DNA from: UBA4416 sp044238845
GTDB lineage: Bacteria > Bacteroidota > Bacteroidia > B-17B0 > Aurantibacillaceae
Reading direction: 5' to 3'
Length of the DNA: 64,000 nt
Assembly: GCA_044238845.1 (NCBI GenBank)
Contig: JBIICN010000004.1
Coordinates: 1 to 64,000, forward strand
Shown here: piece after piece, positions 42,593-50,777 of the stretch
Numbering within the stretch: the stretch's first letter is position 1
Layout of the letters: every line of letters begins with the position of its first letter
Program-made: the position numbers and the translations under genes
Notes under the pieces: model-generated
Seen by the model: the letters and a program-made list of their open reading frames with translations, nothing else
Databases searched by the model: none
Told to the model about the DNA's origin: nothing

Positions 42593-43654
42593 ATGAGCTA
42601 CATCATTTCTGGAATACAACAATTAGGAGTTGGAAACACTAACGTACAAGAAACTTTTAAATGGTACCGTAAAGCATTTGGTACTGATATAAAAATATTT
42701 GAAGAGGCCGCTATGGCTGAATTGATGTTGCCTTACACGGCTAATATGCCACATGCACGTCATGCTATTTTGGCCATAAGTATGAATGGCGGTGGTGGTT
42801 TTGAAATTTGGCAATACACAAGTCGCCAAGCTCAAAATGCAGACTTTCAAATTCAACTAGGTGATATTGGTATTTTTGCTGGAAAAATAAAATCCTATAA
42901 TATTCAGGCTTCATATACTCATTTAAAAAACTTTGGGGCTAAAATGCTCACCCAAGTAACAACAGCTCCTGATGGCAGAAAGCATTTTTATATTCATGAT
43001 TTATGGGGAAATGTATTTGAAATTATTGAAGAAAAAGCATCATGGTATCAGCAAAAAGATTTCTCAACAGGTGGGATTTTAGGAGCTGTTATTGGCGTAA
43101 AAGATATTGATAAATCTATTGGACTATATAAAACAGTATTAGGTTTTGACAAAGTGGTAAGTGATACAACAGACACATTTACAGATTGGAAAGGTGTTGA
43201 AGGATCACAGAAGAAATTCAGAAGAGTGGTTTTAAGAAACAGCAAATCTCGCGAAGGAAGCTTTGGTCCATTATTAGGTGATAATGAAATTGAATTAGTT
43301 CAAGCATTTGATTATACACCACGTAAAATATTCGAGAATCGTTTGTGGGGAGATTGTGGCTTTATTCATTTATGTTTTGATATAAAAAACATGAAGGCTT
43401 TAGAAGAAGCTTGCATAAAAGCGGGGCAACCTTTTACCGTAGATGGTGGGGCAGGTTTTGAAATGGGCGAAGCTGCTGGACACTTTACTTATATTGAAGA
43501 TGCAGACGGCACTTTAATAGAATTTGTAGAAACTAAAAAACTACCAGTGGTTAAAAAAATTGGTTGGTACTTAGATTTACGTAAGCGTGATCCAAAAAAA
43601 GCACTGCCTAATTTTATTTTAAAAGCGTTAAAGTTTAGTAGGGTTAAAGATTAA
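42593..43654 (+). CDS. Two-domain VOC (glyoxalase/bleomycin-resistance fold) protein
   Basis: The 353-residue protein has two glyoxalase-type halves: residues about 1-145 (GVGNTNVQETFKWYRKAFGTD ... FYIHDLWGNVFEII) and about 155-320 (GAVIGVKDIDKSIGLYKTVLGFD ... FTYIEDADGTLIEFVET). Each ends with the acidic metal-ligand position. The combination resembles extradiol dioxygenase-like or lactoylglutathione lyase-like proteins. The natural substrate cannot be read from the sequence. It starts 38 nt after the GNAT gene. Confidence 0.82.
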   Translation: MSYIISGIQQLGVGNTNVQETFKWYRKAFGTDIKIFEEAAMAELMLPYTANMPHARHAILAISMNGGGGFEIWQYTSRQAQNADFQIQLGDIGIFAGKIKSYNIQASYTHLKNFGAKMLTQVTTAPDGRKHFYIHDLWGNVFEIIEEKASWYQQKDFSTGGILGAVIGVKDIDKSIGLYKTVLGFDKVVSDTTDTFTDWKGVEGSQKKFRRVVLRNSKSREGSFGPLLGDNEIELVQAFDYTPRKIFENRLWGDCGFIHLCFDIKNMKALEEACIKAGQPFTVDGGAGFEMGEAAGHFTYIEDADGTLIEFVETKKLPVVKKIGWYLDLRKRDPKKALPNFILKALKFSRVKD

Positions 43655-44233
43655 TTATGATTCCTGTCCAAATTCTTGGGCTTTTATGGCTAATTTCAGT
43701 TCTTCTAAATCTTTTTTTCTAATAACAAACGTATCACTCCAGGTATCGTGCCAACCAAGGTTTGATAAACAAGAAAATGCTTCAAATGGAACAACACGAG
43801 AGTATGATCGTTTAACAATAGTTAAAAAACTAGGCTTTTCGCCATACTCGTCAACAACAACTCTTCCTAAAATAATTTTTCCTGGCGTGCTTTGCATAGT
43901 TGATTCAAATAAAATGTAATAACCTGGATATAATACTAACCAAGATATTAAACGATCTAATATATTATACCAACCACTTCCTTCTCCTAAGTTCTCAACA
44001 TCCATTCCTAAAGTCATCAAAATAATAACTATTGGCACAGCTAAAATCATGGCAAAAATGTAATAAAAAATTACATCCAATGCATAATGCCCAAATCTTG
44101 CCCAACCCGTAACCGTATTTACATCCTTATAACGAGTGAAGCTTTTTTCTTCATATACTCTTTCTCCTGTTGAATTTTTTGTAGGGCGATTAACGGTATA
44201 ATTTTCCTTTATTTCAGTGATTTTTGTTTTCAT
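43655..44233 (-). CDS. RDD family membrane protein
   Basis: The 192-residue protein has the RDD plan. FGHYALDVIFYYIFAMILA starts the first helix, with an H-Y-x-x-D variant of the Arg-Asp pair. A second helix is in LISWLVLYPGYYILFE, and TMQSTPGKIILGRVVVDEYG leads into a cytosolic end. RDD proteins are small membrane proteins, some with Na+/H+ antiport activity; function here is unknown. It converges with the VOC gene with no spacer. Confidence 0.8.
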   Translation of the reverse strand: MKTKITEIKENYTVNRPTKNSTGERVYEEKSFTRYKDVNTVTGWARFGHYALDVIFYYIFAMILAVPIVIILMTLGMDVENLGEGSGWYNILDRLISWLVLYPGYYILFESTMQSTPGKIILGRVVVDEYGEKPSFLTIVKRSYSRVVPFEAFSCLSNLGWHDTWSDTFVIRKKDLEELKLAIKAQEFGQES

Positions 44234-44339
44234 AATTTATGCTTCATGAAAATACAACTTAAAAAGGTAAGATTTATGATTTTCTAAATTCTAGCAAAAT
44301 TAATGTCCGAATAGTTGAGTTTAATAATGCTTTAAAATA

Positions 44340-44371
44340 TTTGCACATATACCATAAAAGTGGTATTTTTG
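44340..44371 (+). promoter_or_regulatory. Near-consensus promoter of the suf operon
   Basis: TTTG (44340-44343), 20-nt spacer, TATTTTTG (44364-44371): both Bacteroidota sigma-A elements match exactly. The first suf ATG is 66 nt downstream. No iron-responsive operator was recognised in the leader. Confidence 0.75.
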
Positions 44372-44437
44372 TACACCGTTTAGAATTAATCTAATTAAGG
44401 ATAAGCACCAAGTAACTAACAATTAATTACTTACAAA

Positions 44438-44764
44438 ATGATAACAGTAAGCAACGCGGCAAAAGAGCACGCTATTAATTTAATAAAAGAAGAAAATAAA
44501 CCAGCCGATACCTTCATTCGTGTAGGTGTTGATGGTGGTGGTTGTTCTGGTTTAATGTACAATCTCGTTTTTGATAACGTGATAAAAGAAGGCGACCAAT
44601 TATTTGAAGACAATGGTGTAAAAGTAGTAGTTGATCGCAAGAGCTTTTTATACTTAGTGGGAACTGAATTAGATTACAGTGGCGGATTAAATGGTAAAGG
44701 ATTCGTTTTTAGAAATCCTAACGCTACGCGTTCTTGCGGTTGCGGAGAAAGTTTTTCAGTTTAA
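44438..44764 (+). CDS. A-type Fe-S carrier (SufA/IscA/ErpA family)
   Basis: The 108-residue protein has the three conserved Cys of A-type carriers: Cys36 in DGGGCSGLMY, and Cys100 and Cys102 in SCGCGESFSV. These proteins receive Fe-S clusters from the SufBCD scaffold and pass them to target enzymes. Gene order (carrier, sufB, sufC, sufD, sufS) and the shared promoter tie it to the SUF system. SufA, IscA and ErpA cannot be told apart from sequence alone. Confidence 0.93.
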   Translation: MITVSNAAKEHAINLIKEENKPADTFIRVGVDGGGCSGLMYNLVFDNVIKEGDQLFEDNGVKVVVDRKSFLYLVGTELDYSGGLNGKGFVFRNPNATRSCGCGESFSV

Positions 44765-44815
44765 AGTTTGCTTGTTTTCTGAAACATTAAACATACAAAC
44801 ATCAAACCTTATACA

Positions 44816-46267
44816 ATGGCAAACGAGATACTAGAAGAACATATCAATAAAGATTACGAATGGGGCTTTACAACCAATATCGACGCTGATGAGGCGCCTA
44901 AAGGGTTAAACGAAGACATCATTAAATTTATTTCAGCTAAAAAAAACGAACCAGAATGGATGTTAGAATTCCGTTTAAAAGCTTTTCGTAATTGGCAAAA
45001 CATGGTGGAGCCTGAATGGGCACACGTTTCTTACACCAAACCAAATTTTCAAGATATTATTTATTACTCTGCGCCTAAACCTAAAAAGGAATTAGCAAGC
45101 CTAGATGAAGTAGACCCTGAATTATTAAAAACATTCGAAAAGCTTGGTATTTCATTAGAAGAACAAAAACGCTTAAGTGGTGTACAAAGTAATATTGCTG
45201 TTGATGTTGTATTTGATAGCGTTTCAGTAAAAACAACATTTAAAGAAACCTTAGCAGAAAAAGGAATTATTTTTTGCTCATTCAGTGAGGCGGTTCAAGA
45301 TCATCCTGAATTAGTAAAAAAATATATGGGGATGGCAGTACCACCAACTGATAATTTTTATGCAGCATTAAATTCTGCAGTATTTACAGATGGTTCATTT
45401 TGCTACATTCCAAAAGGGGTTCGTTCGCCAATGGAATTATCAACGTACTTCCGTATCAACGCAAGTGGTACTGGTCAGTTTGAACGCACTTTAATTATTG
45501 CGGATGAAGATGCTTATGTTTCTTACTTAGAAGGTTGTACGGCTCCTCAACGCGACGAAAATCAATTACACGCAGCGGTAGTAGAAATTATTACTCACAA
45601 AAATGCGGAAGTAAAATATAGTACTGTACAAAACTGGTACCCAGGGGATAAAGATGGTAAAGGTGGAATTTTTAATTTTGTAACCAAGCGTGGAATTTGT
45701 TTAGAAGACAATTCTAAAATTAGCTGGACTCAAGTAGAAACAGGCTCTGCAGTGACTTGGAAATATCCTTCGGTTATTTTAAAAGGAAATAATTCTGTTG
45801 GCGAATTTTATTCGGTTGCAGTAACAAATAACTACCAGCAAGCGGACACTGGAACCAAAATGATTCATATTGGAAAGAACACGCGTTCTACTATTATATC
45901 AAAAGGTATTTCGGCAGGTTTTAGTAACAACAGTTATAGAGGCTTAGTTCAAATTAAAAAAGGAGCAAGCAACGCCCGTAACTTTTCGCAATGCGATAGT
46001 TTATTAATGGGCGATAAATGCGGCGCACATACATTCCCATACATTGAAATTAAAGATAAATCAGCCGTTGTAGAACACGAGGCAACAACTAGTAAAATTG
46101 GTGAAGACCAATTATTTTATTGTAAGCAACGTGGTATTGATAACGAAAAAGCAATTGGCTTAATCGTTAATGGATATTGCAAAGAAGTATTAAATAAATT
46201 ACCAATGGAATTTGCTGTTGAAGCACAAAAATTATTAGCAATTAGTTTAGAAGGATCAGTAGGATAA
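44816..46267 (+). CDS. sufB: Fe-S cluster assembly protein SufB
   Basis: The 483-residue scaffold subunit shows SufB blocks: EPEWMLEFRLKAFRNW, SYLEGCTAPQ, GWSQVETGSAVTWKYPS-like ISWTQVETGSAVTWKYPS, and NARNFSQCDSLLMGDKCGAHTFPYIE with its cluster-region Cys residues. SufB forms the SufBC2D complex, where the new cluster is built on SufB. It lies 51 nt after the carrier gene and 5 nt before sufC. Confidence 0.96.
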   Translation: MANEILEEHINKDYEWGFTTNIDADEAPKGLNEDIIKFISAKKNEPEWMLEFRLKAFRNWQNMVEPEWAHVSYTKPNFQDIIYYSAPKPKKELASLDEVDPELLKTFEKLGISLEEQKRLSGVQSNIAVDVVFDSVSVKTTFKETLAEKGIIFCSFSEAVQDHPELVKKYMGMAVPPTDNFYAALNSAVFTDGSFCYIPKGVRSPMELSTYFRINASGTGQFERTLIIADEDAYVSYLEGCTAPQRDENQLHAAVVEIITHKNAEVKYSTVQNWYPGDKDGKGGIFNFVTKRGICLEDNSKISWTQVETGSAVTWKYPSVILKGNNSVGEFYSVAVTNNYQQADTGTKMIHIGKNTRSTIISKGISAGFSNNSYRGLVQIKKGASNARNFSQCDSLLMGDKCGAHTFPYIEIKDKSAVVEHEATTSKIGEDQLFYCKQRGIDNEKAIGLIVNGYCKEVLNKLPMEFAVEAQKLLAISLEGSVG

Positions 46268-46272
46268 ATATT

Positions 46273-47031
46273 ATGATAAGTATTAAAAATTTACACGCGT
46301 CAATTGGCGATAAGGAAATATTAAGAGGCATTAACTTAGAAGTAAAAGCTGGAGAAGTTCACGCCATCATGGGACCAAACGGTTCTGGAAAATCAACATT
46401 ATCAAGCGTTTTAGCTGGTCGTGAAGATTACGATGTAACTGAAGGAGAAGTAACATTCAATGGAAAAAATTTATTGGATTTATCAACTGAAGATAGAGCA
46501 CGTGAAGGTTTATTTTTAGCCTTTCAATACCCTATCGAAATACCAGGAGTAAGTAATGTTAATTTTTTACGTACCGCTTTAAATGAAATTCGTGCTTACC
46601 ACGGACAAGAAGAAATGGCGGCTAAAGATTTCTTAGCTTTAGTAAAAGAGAAATCAAAATTAGTAGAGTTAGATGCTAAGTTAGCAAGTCGTAGCGTAAA
46701 CGAAGGATTTAGTGGTGGAGAGAAAAAGCGTAATGAGATTTTTCAAATGGCGATGTTGAATCCTAAATTAGCTATTTTAGATGAAACGGATAGTGGTTTA
46801 GATATTGATGCCTTGCGTATTGTAGCAACTGGTGTAAATAAATTAAAATCAAAAGATAACGCAACGATTGTGATTACTCACTACCAACGTTTATTAGATT
46901 ATATCGTTCCTGATTTTGTACATATTCTATACAAAGGTCGCATCGTCAAAAGCGGTGGAAAAGAATTAGCTCTAGAAATGGAAGCGAAAGGATATGATGA
47001 GATTAAAAAAGAATTTGAAATAGCAGATTAA
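46273..47031 (+). CDS. sufC: Fe-S cluster assembly ATPase SufC
   Basis: The 252-residue ABC ATPase has Walker A GPNGSGKS (34-41), the Q-loop in LAFQYPIEIPG, signature FSGGEKKRNE and Walker B LAILDETDSGLDIDAL. SufC powers conformational change in SufBCD. It is a soluble ABC ATPase with no membrane partner. The stop is 1 nt from the sufD ATG. Confidence 0.97.
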   Translation: MISIKNLHASIGDKEILRGINLEVKAGEVHAIMGPNGSGKSTLSSVLAGREDYDVTEGEVTFNGKNLLDLSTEDRAREGLFLAFQYPIEIPGVSNVNFLRTALNEIRAYHGQEEMAAKDFLALVKEKSKLVELDAKLASRSVNEGFSGGEKKRNEIFQMAMLNPKLAILDETDSGLDIDALRIVATGVNKLKSKDNATIVITHYQRLLDYIVPDFVHILYKGRIVKSGGKELALEMEAKGYDEIKKEFEIAD

Positions 47032-47032
47032 T

Positions 47033-48322
47033 ATGTCGTTAGTAGCAGATAATAAAAGTGCAGTTACACAAACATTGTTAGACCAACTTCAAAGTAAGTC
47101 TTCAAAGGTTGCATTTATGCCTGACGCAGAAATTATTTCTGCTATCAGATATTTAGAAGATAAAGGTATTCCCAATAACAAGCACGAAGACTATAAATAC
47201 TGTAATATCGAAGCAGTTCTTCGCAAAGAATTTAAAGCAGTTGAACAAAGTTTCAATGAATTAACGAACGCTGATATTGCTCCATTGAAAATAGATGAGG
47301 CGATTAATTTAGTAGTTGTTAATGGTGTTTATAATGAAGAGTTAAGCGAGAAAATGATAGTCAAAGGTTTAACAGTAAACTCGTTAAACGAATTATCTTC
47401 TTCTGAAAAAGCGTTATTATGTTCTCAAGCAAAATCTGATACAGATGCCTTAATTGCTTTAAACACTGCCTTTTCGGCAAATGGTTTGTTTTTACAAATT
47501 GATAGAAATAATATCATTCCCATGCCGTTGCATGTAATTTATGTGAATAGTGGCAACGCTAATTTTGTAACAAATACTCGTAGTTTTATTAATGTTCAAG
47601 CAAATGCGCAAGTAACTTTAATTGAAAGTTTTTATAATATCGGTACTGCAAAAGTGTTCTCAAATTTTGTAAGCGAAAAGTTTGTGGGTGAGAATGCAAA
47701 ATTAACCTGTCATACATTTCAAAACGAAGGCGCTTTATCTTACTCGGTTAATACTAACCAAGTAAAGATTAATAAGTATTCTAACTACTCAAACACAACC
47801 ATGACTTTGAGTGGAGAATTAGTGCGCAACAATCACAATGTGGTATTAGCAGATTCTAATTGCGAAGCACATTTAAATGGTTTATTTATTTCTAATGGTA
47901 CTCAGCAAATTGATAATCATACATTAATTGATCATCAAATGCCACATTGCGAAAGTAATGAGTTATACAAAGGCATCGCCAAAGATAAATCTGCAGGAAC
48001 ATTTAACGGAAAAATATTTGTTCGTAAAGACGCGCAAAAAACAAATGCGTATCAAAGCAGTAAAAATATTTTGATGAGCGATGATGCGACAATTAATACC
48101 AAGCCTCAATTAGAAATTTATGCAGATGATGTAAAGTGTTCACATGGAACATCAACTGGTAAGATAGACACAGAAGCTTTGTTTTATTTAAAAGCTCGTG
48201 GTATTGGAGAAGACAGCGCTCGTAAATTATTATTACAAGCTTTTGCTCAAGAATTAATTGACAAAATCGAAATCCCTTCTTTACAAGAAAGAGTATTACA
48301 TTTGTTCGAAAAAGCACTTTAA
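47033..48322 (+). CDS. sufD: Fe-S cluster assembly protein SufD
   Basis: The 429-residue paralogue of SufB has the shared beta-helix core and the C-terminal block FNGKIFVRKDAQKTNAYQSSKNILMSDDATINTKPQLEIYADDVKCSHG, with the His of the SufB-SufD cluster interface in SHGTS. The N-terminal helical part is divergent, as is usual. It follows sufC almost without gap and precedes sufS by 48 nt. Confidence 0.95.
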   Translation: MSLVADNKSAVTQTLLDQLQSKSSKVAFMPDAEIISAIRYLEDKGIPNNKHEDYKYCNIEAVLRKEFKAVEQSFNELTNADIAPLKIDEAINLVVVNGVYNEELSEKMIVKGLTVNSLNELSSSEKALLCSQAKSDTDALIALNTAFSANGLFLQIDRNNIIPMPLHVIYVNSGNANFVTNTRSFINVQANAQVTLIESFYNIGTAKVFSNFVSEKFVGENAKLTCHTFQNEGALSYSVNTNQVKINKYSNYSNTTMTLSGELVRNNHNVVLADSNCEAHLNGLFISNGTQQIDNHTLIDHQMPHCESNELYKGIAKDKSAGTFNGKIFVRKDAQKTNAYQSSKNILMSDDATINTKPQLEIYADDVKCSHGTSTGKIDTEALFYLKARGIGEDSARKLLLQAFAQELIDKIEIPSLQERVLHLFEKAL

Positions 48323-48370
48323 ATTTATGGTGGCTAAGGCTCCCGAAGTCACCGTAAAACAAAATAATAT

Positions 48371-49591
48371 ATGTTAGATATCCATAAAATACGCAAAGAT
48401 TTTCCTATTCTTTCAAGAACAGTAAACGGAAAACCCTTAGTGTATTTTGATAATGGGGCCACTGCACAAAAACCACAATCGGTTATTGATGCAATTACAC
48501 ATTATTATGCTTATCAAAACTCAAACATACATCGTGGCGTTCATACTTTAAGTAGAGAAATTACGATTGCTTACGAAGAAGCTCGAAAAACCATACAATT
48601 ACATCTTAATGCCAAACAATCAAGTGAAATTATTTTCACAAGAGGAACCACTGAATCCATAAATTTAGTAGCGCATTGTTTTGGTCATTTAGCAATTACA
48701 GAAGGTGATGAAATCATCATCACTCAAATGGAACATCACAGTAATATTGTTCCTTGGCAACAATTGTGTGAAGAGAAAAAGGCTGTTTTAAAATTCATTC
48801 CTATTAATCAAGCAGGAGAATTAATTTTAGAAGTACTTCCTAAATTAATTACTGCAAAAACAAAACTAGTTGCCTTTACACAGATTTCTAATACACTTGG
48901 AACCATCAATCCAGTGAAAGAAATGATAGCAACCATTCGTTCATTATCTAAAGCGGCTGTATTAATTGACGGAGCGCAAGCTGTTCCTCATTTAAAACCA
49001 GATGTGCAAGATTTAGACTGTGACTTTTATGTGTTTAGCGGACATAAATTATTTGGTCCAACTGGTGTTGGCGTTTTATATGCCAAAGAAGAATGGTTAC
49101 AAAAATTTGGTCCATACCAAACAGGTGGAGGAACCATTAAAACAGTTACTTTACAAAAAACTGAATTTGCAGATTCTCCTTTAAAGTTCGAAGCGGGTAC
49201 GCCTCATATTGAAGGCGGTATTGGTTTAGCGGCTGCCATCAAATATGTCACTGAAATTGGTTTTGAAAATATTCAAAAACACGAAGACGATTTATTACAC
49301 TATGCCACCAAAAAATTAAAAGAAATTGAGGGCTTAGTGATTTATGGTAATGCCAAACATAAAACGTCTGTTATTTCATTTAATGTAGGTTCTATTCATC
49401 CCTTTGATATAGGCACTTTATTAGATAAATACGGCGTGGCTATTCGTAGCGGACATCACTGTACACAACCCTTATGGCAGTTCTATAATATTCCTGGAAC
49501 CATCAGAGCATCTTTTGCTTTCTATAACACCTTTGAAGAAATAGATGTATTTATTGAAGCACTAAAAAAATCGATTAGACTATTAAGTTAA
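48371..49591 (+). CDS. sufS: Cysteine desulfurase SufS
   Basis: The 406-residue PLP enzyme takes sulfur from cysteine for SUF assembly. PLP Lys226 is in FSGHKLFGPTGVG and the persulfide Cys364 is in RSGHHCTQPLW, the short-loop pattern of group II desulfurases. Such enzymes normally need SufE or SufU to accept sulfur; neither gene is in this operon. Last gene of the unit; no clear intrinsic terminator was found after it. Confidence 0.95.
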   Translation: MLDIHKIRKDFPILSRTVNGKPLVYFDNGATAQKPQSVIDAITHYYAYQNSNIHRGVHTLSREITIAYEEARKTIQLHLNAKQSSEIIFTRGTTESINLVAHCFGHLAITEGDEIIITQMEHHSNIVPWQQLCEEKKAVLKFIPINQAGELILEVLPKLITAKTKLVAFTQISNTLGTINPVKEMIATIRSLSKAAVLIDGAQAVPHLKPDVQDLDCDFYVFSGHKLFGPTGVGVLYAKEEWLQKFGPYQTGGGTIKTVTLQKTEFADSPLKFEAGTPHIEGGIGLAAAIKYVTEIGFENIQKHEDDLLHYATKKLKEIEGLVIYGNAKHKTSVISFNVGSIHPFDIGTLLDKYGVAIRSGHHCTQPLWQFYNIPGTIRASFAFYNTFEEIDVFIEALKKSIRLLS

Positions 49592-49662
49592 TTCTCCTCA
49601 ACCACTTATTGCCAATTCATGACCAATTATCAAGTCATAAATTCTTGATTTAGTTAAATCTG

Positions 49663-49670
49663 TATATTTG
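49663..49670 (+). promoter_or_regulatory. -7 element before the PstS-like gene
   Basis: TATATTTG is an exact TAnnTTTG match, 19 nt before the ATG at 49690. A TTG lies about 16 nt upstream, slightly short of the usual spacing. Confidence 0.5.
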
Positions 49671-49689
49671 ACAAACGGATTTAATATAT

Positions 49690-50607
49690 ATGAAATCAAT
49701 TTTTGCTTTAATTATTTTTTCTTTCTTTTTATTTTCTTGTGGACTTAATGAAGATAATCGTAAAAAGGATTCGCCAACATCTGGCAAAGTAAATTTATTC
49801 TTTGACGAAGGCTTAACGCTTCATATAAACAATCAAATTTATACCTTCAAAGCAACCTATAATAATGCCGATATTACCTTACGTTCATCTAACGAAAGAG
49901 AATGTATAGAGGCTTTATATAATGATAGTTCTAAAGTCATTGCTATTTCTCGTCCTTTAACTGAAAAAGAAATGCAGCAGTTTAAATCAAAAAACATTAT
50001 ACCTCAAACCTCAACAGTGGCAGGTGATGCTATTGCTTTTGTAGTCAGCAAAGATTTTGCAGATTCAACTATTTCAATACCTGAGTTAATTGAATTGCTA
50101 AAAGGAAACGACAGTACTTTCATAAAAGGGCAACATATTAATATAGTTTTTGATAATCCAAATTCAGGTAGTACTCGTCAACTAAAAGATTCTTTAATAC
50201 CAACTCAAGGGTTTGGTAAAAACTGTAAAGCATTAAATAATACACCAGAATTGATTAAAGCAATTTCAACTAATTCATTAGCCATTGGTGTTTGTGATTA
50301 CGCTTGGTTAAGTGATAAGGACGATAATACAACCAAAGAATTTTTAAAAAACGTGAAACTATTAGCGGTTTCTAAAAAGAATAATGAAACGGCTTTTATG
50401 CCCGATCAATCCAATATTGCTACGAAAGATTATCCAATATGCAGAACCATTTGTATTATTCGCCGTTCAGCCGAATTTAGTTTAGGAAAAGGCATAGAAA
50501 CTTTTATTGCTGGAGAAAAAGGACAATTAATGTTTTTAAAACAAGGATTGCCTCCAAACCGACAAGAAGAACGCCTAATTGAAGTAGATATGACGCCTTT
50601 AAAGTAA
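49690..50607 (+). CDS. PstS-like substrate-binding lipoprotein
   Basis: The 305-residue lipoprotein (signal FALIIFSFFLFSCGL) has the phosphate-binding-protein fold: ISRPLTEKEMQQF, GDAIAFVVSK, FDNPNSGSTRQLKDSL (Ser/Thr-rich anion site), and YPICRTICIIRR near the end. No pstCAB genes are near. In many Bacteroidota such a PstS-like protein and a TPR protein follow exbB/exbD/tonB genes; here only the PstS-TPR pair is present in the window. Binding of phosphate itself is not assured. Confidence 0.82.
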   Translation: MKSIFALIIFSFFLFSCGLNEDNRKKDSPTSGKVNLFFDEGLTLHINNQIYTFKATYNNADITLRSSNERECIEALYNDSSKVIAISRPLTEKEMQQFKSKNIIPQTSTVAGDAIAFVVSKDFADSTISIPELIELLKGNDSTFIKGQHINIVFDNPNSGSTRQLKDSLIPTQGFGKNCKALNNTPELIKAISTNSLAIGVCDYAWLSDKDDNTTKEFLKNVKLLAVSKKNNETAFMPDQSNIATKDYPICRTICIIRRSAEFSLGKGIETFIAGEKGQLMFLKQGLPPNRQEERLIEVDMTPLK

Positions 50608-50621
50608 AACTGTTTTTATTC

Positions 50622-50646
50622 GCCTTTGGAGGGGGCAGGGGGAGGG
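50622..50646. repeat. G-rich dispersed repeat-like element
   Basis: GCCTTTGGAGGGGGCAGGGGGAGGG interrupts an AT-rich intergenic region. It resembles a truncated copy of the C/G-rich palindromes scattered in some Bacteroidota genomes and shares style with the element inside leuS (8754-8790). It starts 14 nt after the PstS-like stop. Confidence 0.5.
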
Positions 50647-50727
50647 ATGGAATTAAATAATATACCGTAGTTTTCCAAACCCTAAAATAATGTTAAATTT
50701 GGGCTTGTTTTTGTTACAGCTCAAAGC

Positions 50728-50744
50728 TTGGCAGGCAAATTGAC
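50728..50744 (+). promoter_or_regulatory. Possible sigma-54 promoter before the TPR gene
   Basis: TTGGCAGGCAAATTGAC keeps the GG and TTG cores of YTGGCACGrNNNTTGCW at correct spacing, with mismatches at the C of GCAC, the purine and the final two positions. The TPR gene ATG is 34 nt downstream. A rival sigma-A-like element, TACTTTTA, lies at 50757-50764, so the call is tentative. Confidence 0.35.
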
Positions 50745-50777
50745 TTTTAAATACTGTACTTTTATAATTATATAATA

